Assembly: GCA_030639105.1 (NCBI GenBank)
Contig: DAOWDI010000111.1
Coordinates: 1-5,614, forward strand
Reading direction: 5' to 3'
From: Gammaproteobacteria bacterium
GTDB taxonomy: Bacteria > Pseudomonadota > Gammaproteobacteria > Ga0077536
DNA: 5,614 nt
This document shows, piece by piece, positions 4,726 through 5,614 of this stretch; position 1 is the stretch's first letter, and every line of letters begins with the position of its first letter. The notes under the pieces are model-generated. The model saw only the letters and a list, made by a program, of their open reading frames with translations, was not told the origin of the DNA and did not search any database. The position numbers were made by a program, and so were the translations under genes.

Positions 4726-5614
4726 AAAGCCATGGTCATGGAGAGGGTCGTGTCACTCCTCGATGAGGACGCGCCGCTCAAGCTGGTGGATCTCCCGGTG
4801 CCGGATCCGCGGATGGGTGAAATACTCATCAAGGTCGCGGCCTGCGGTGTGTGTCATACCGAACTCGACGAGATCGAAGGCCGCTTACCGCCGCCAGGAT
4901 TACCCGTTGTGCCGGGGCACCAGGTGGTTGGCCGGGTTGCTGCGGCAGCCGGCGTACCCGTCGCCGTTGGCGCCAGAGTCGGTGTGGGGTGGATCCATCA
5001 TTCATCAGGTGATGCGAAAGAGAACATCAGTGAGGCATTCACCGCCACCGGCCTCGATGTCAATGGTGGTTATGCCGAGTATATGACCGTCCCAGCGACC
5101 TATGCGTACCCGATCCCGGAGTCATTCAGCGATACCCAAGCCGCGCCTCTATTGTGCGCGGGTGCGATCGGGTATCGCGCGCTGAAACTCGCGCGATTGA
5201 AAGACAGCGGTGCGCTTGGTCTGATGGGTTTTGGTGGCTCCGCGCACCTCGTGCTGCAACTGGTGAGGCACTTGTATCCGCAAGCCGAGGTCCACGTTTT
5301 CGCCCGTGACGAACAAGCACGCACTTTTGCCCGCGCGCTCGGCGCCGAATGGACCGGCGACACGACCGACCGCGCGCCCATCCTGCTCGATGCCATTATC
5401 GACACGACGCCGGCGTGGAAACCCGTCGTCGAGGCGTTGGTGAACCTGAAGCCCGGCGGGCGTCTCGTCGTCAATGCGATCCGCAAGGAAGACACGGATA
5501 AGGGGGAACTCCTCAGATTGAGCTACCACGAACACTTATGGATGGAACGTGAAATAAAGAGCGTTGCCAATATCACACACTTCGATATTGCGGAATTCCT
5601 GCCGCTCGCTGCCA
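4723..5614 (+). CDS. Medium-chain alcohol dehydrogenase lacking the structural zinc site, C-terminus cut by the window
   Basis: The frame stays open from the ATG at 4723 to the window end: 297 codons of an expected 330-350. It begins MKAMV, typical of the family. Catalytic-zinc ligands are present: Cys44 in CGVCHTE, His66 in PGHQVVG and Cys145 in PLLCAGAIGYRAL. The Rossmann motif GFGGSAH is at 169-175. DVNGGYAEYM (112-121), IDTTPAWKP (226-234) and IKSVANIT (279-286) match a zinc-dependent dehydrogenase subgroup related to bacterial cinnamyl-alcohol dehydrogenase-like enzymes. Members reduce aldehydes or oxidise alcohols with NAD(P)H. The lobe that normally reads CGxCxxC...ENLC is here HHSSGDAKENIS (92-103): no cysteine remains and about six residues are missing. 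Gln67 also stands where many ADHs have Glu; this may be normal for the subgroup. It is coupled to pth2, though no functional link to it is evident. Substrate is not determined. Confidence 0.87.
   Translation, partial: MKAMVMERVVSLLDEDAPLKLVDLPVPDPRMGEILIKVAACGVCHTELDEIEGRLPPPGLPVVPGHQVVGRVAAAAGVPVAVGARVGVGWIHHSSGDAKENISEAFTATGLDVNGGYAEYMTVPATYAYPIPESFSDTQAAPLLCAGAIGYRALKLARLKDSGALGLMGFGGSAHLVLQLVRHLYPQAEVHVFARDEQARTFARALGAEWTGDTTDRAPILLDAIIDTTPAWKPVVEALVNLKPGGRLVVNAIRKEDTDKGELLRLSYHEHLWMEREIKSVANITHFDIAEFLPLAA

Overview
The window looks like a GC-rich proteobacterial chromosome, most likely from a gammaproteobacterium. The evidence is a Gram-negative envelope set (an autotransporter-type beta-barrel ending in Phe and a lipobox lipoprotein), GC-rich codon use, and a bacterial form of peptidyl-tRNA hydrolase 2. 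The taxonomic call is an inference from gene families, not from a marker gene. There are no RNA genes, insertion sequences, CRISPR arrays or integration scars that I can recognise.

Layout: (1) At the left edge is the C-terminal 217 codons of a thiamine-diphosphate 2-keto-acid decarboxylase (+ strand), cut by the window start. (2) A 139-bp convergent gap follows, then a secreted FecR-domain protein on the - strand. (3) Only 57 bp beyond the FecR start, an alpha/beta-hydrolase lipoprotein runs on the + strand. (4) That gene ends in a 4-bp CTAG that is also the stop of the convergent outer-membrane beta-barrel gene on the - strand. (5) Next comes a gap of nearly 600 bp. It opens with an AT-rich promoter/operator region for the barrel gene, then holds an orphan rho-independent terminator and several GC-rich hairpins. 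(6) A 130-aa peptidyl-tRNA hydrolase 2 gene is joined by a TGATG stop/start overlap to a medium-chain alcohol dehydrogenase, which runs off the right edge.

How the genes may work together: the middle block encodes three proteins destined for the envelope: a periplasmic FecR-like protein, a lipid-anchored hydrolase and an outer-membrane barrel with a short two-cysteine passenger. They are packed very tightly on alternating strands, which suggests a small envelope module of unknown role. The flanking decarboxylase and alcohol dehydrogenase could in principle act in sequence (2-keto acid to aldehyde to alcohol), but they are about 4 kb apart in separate transcription units, so this is only a suggestion. 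The clearest molecular oddity is that the alcohol dehydrogenase keeps its catalytic zinc ligands but has lost the whole four-cysteine structural-zinc site, including a gap of about six residues.
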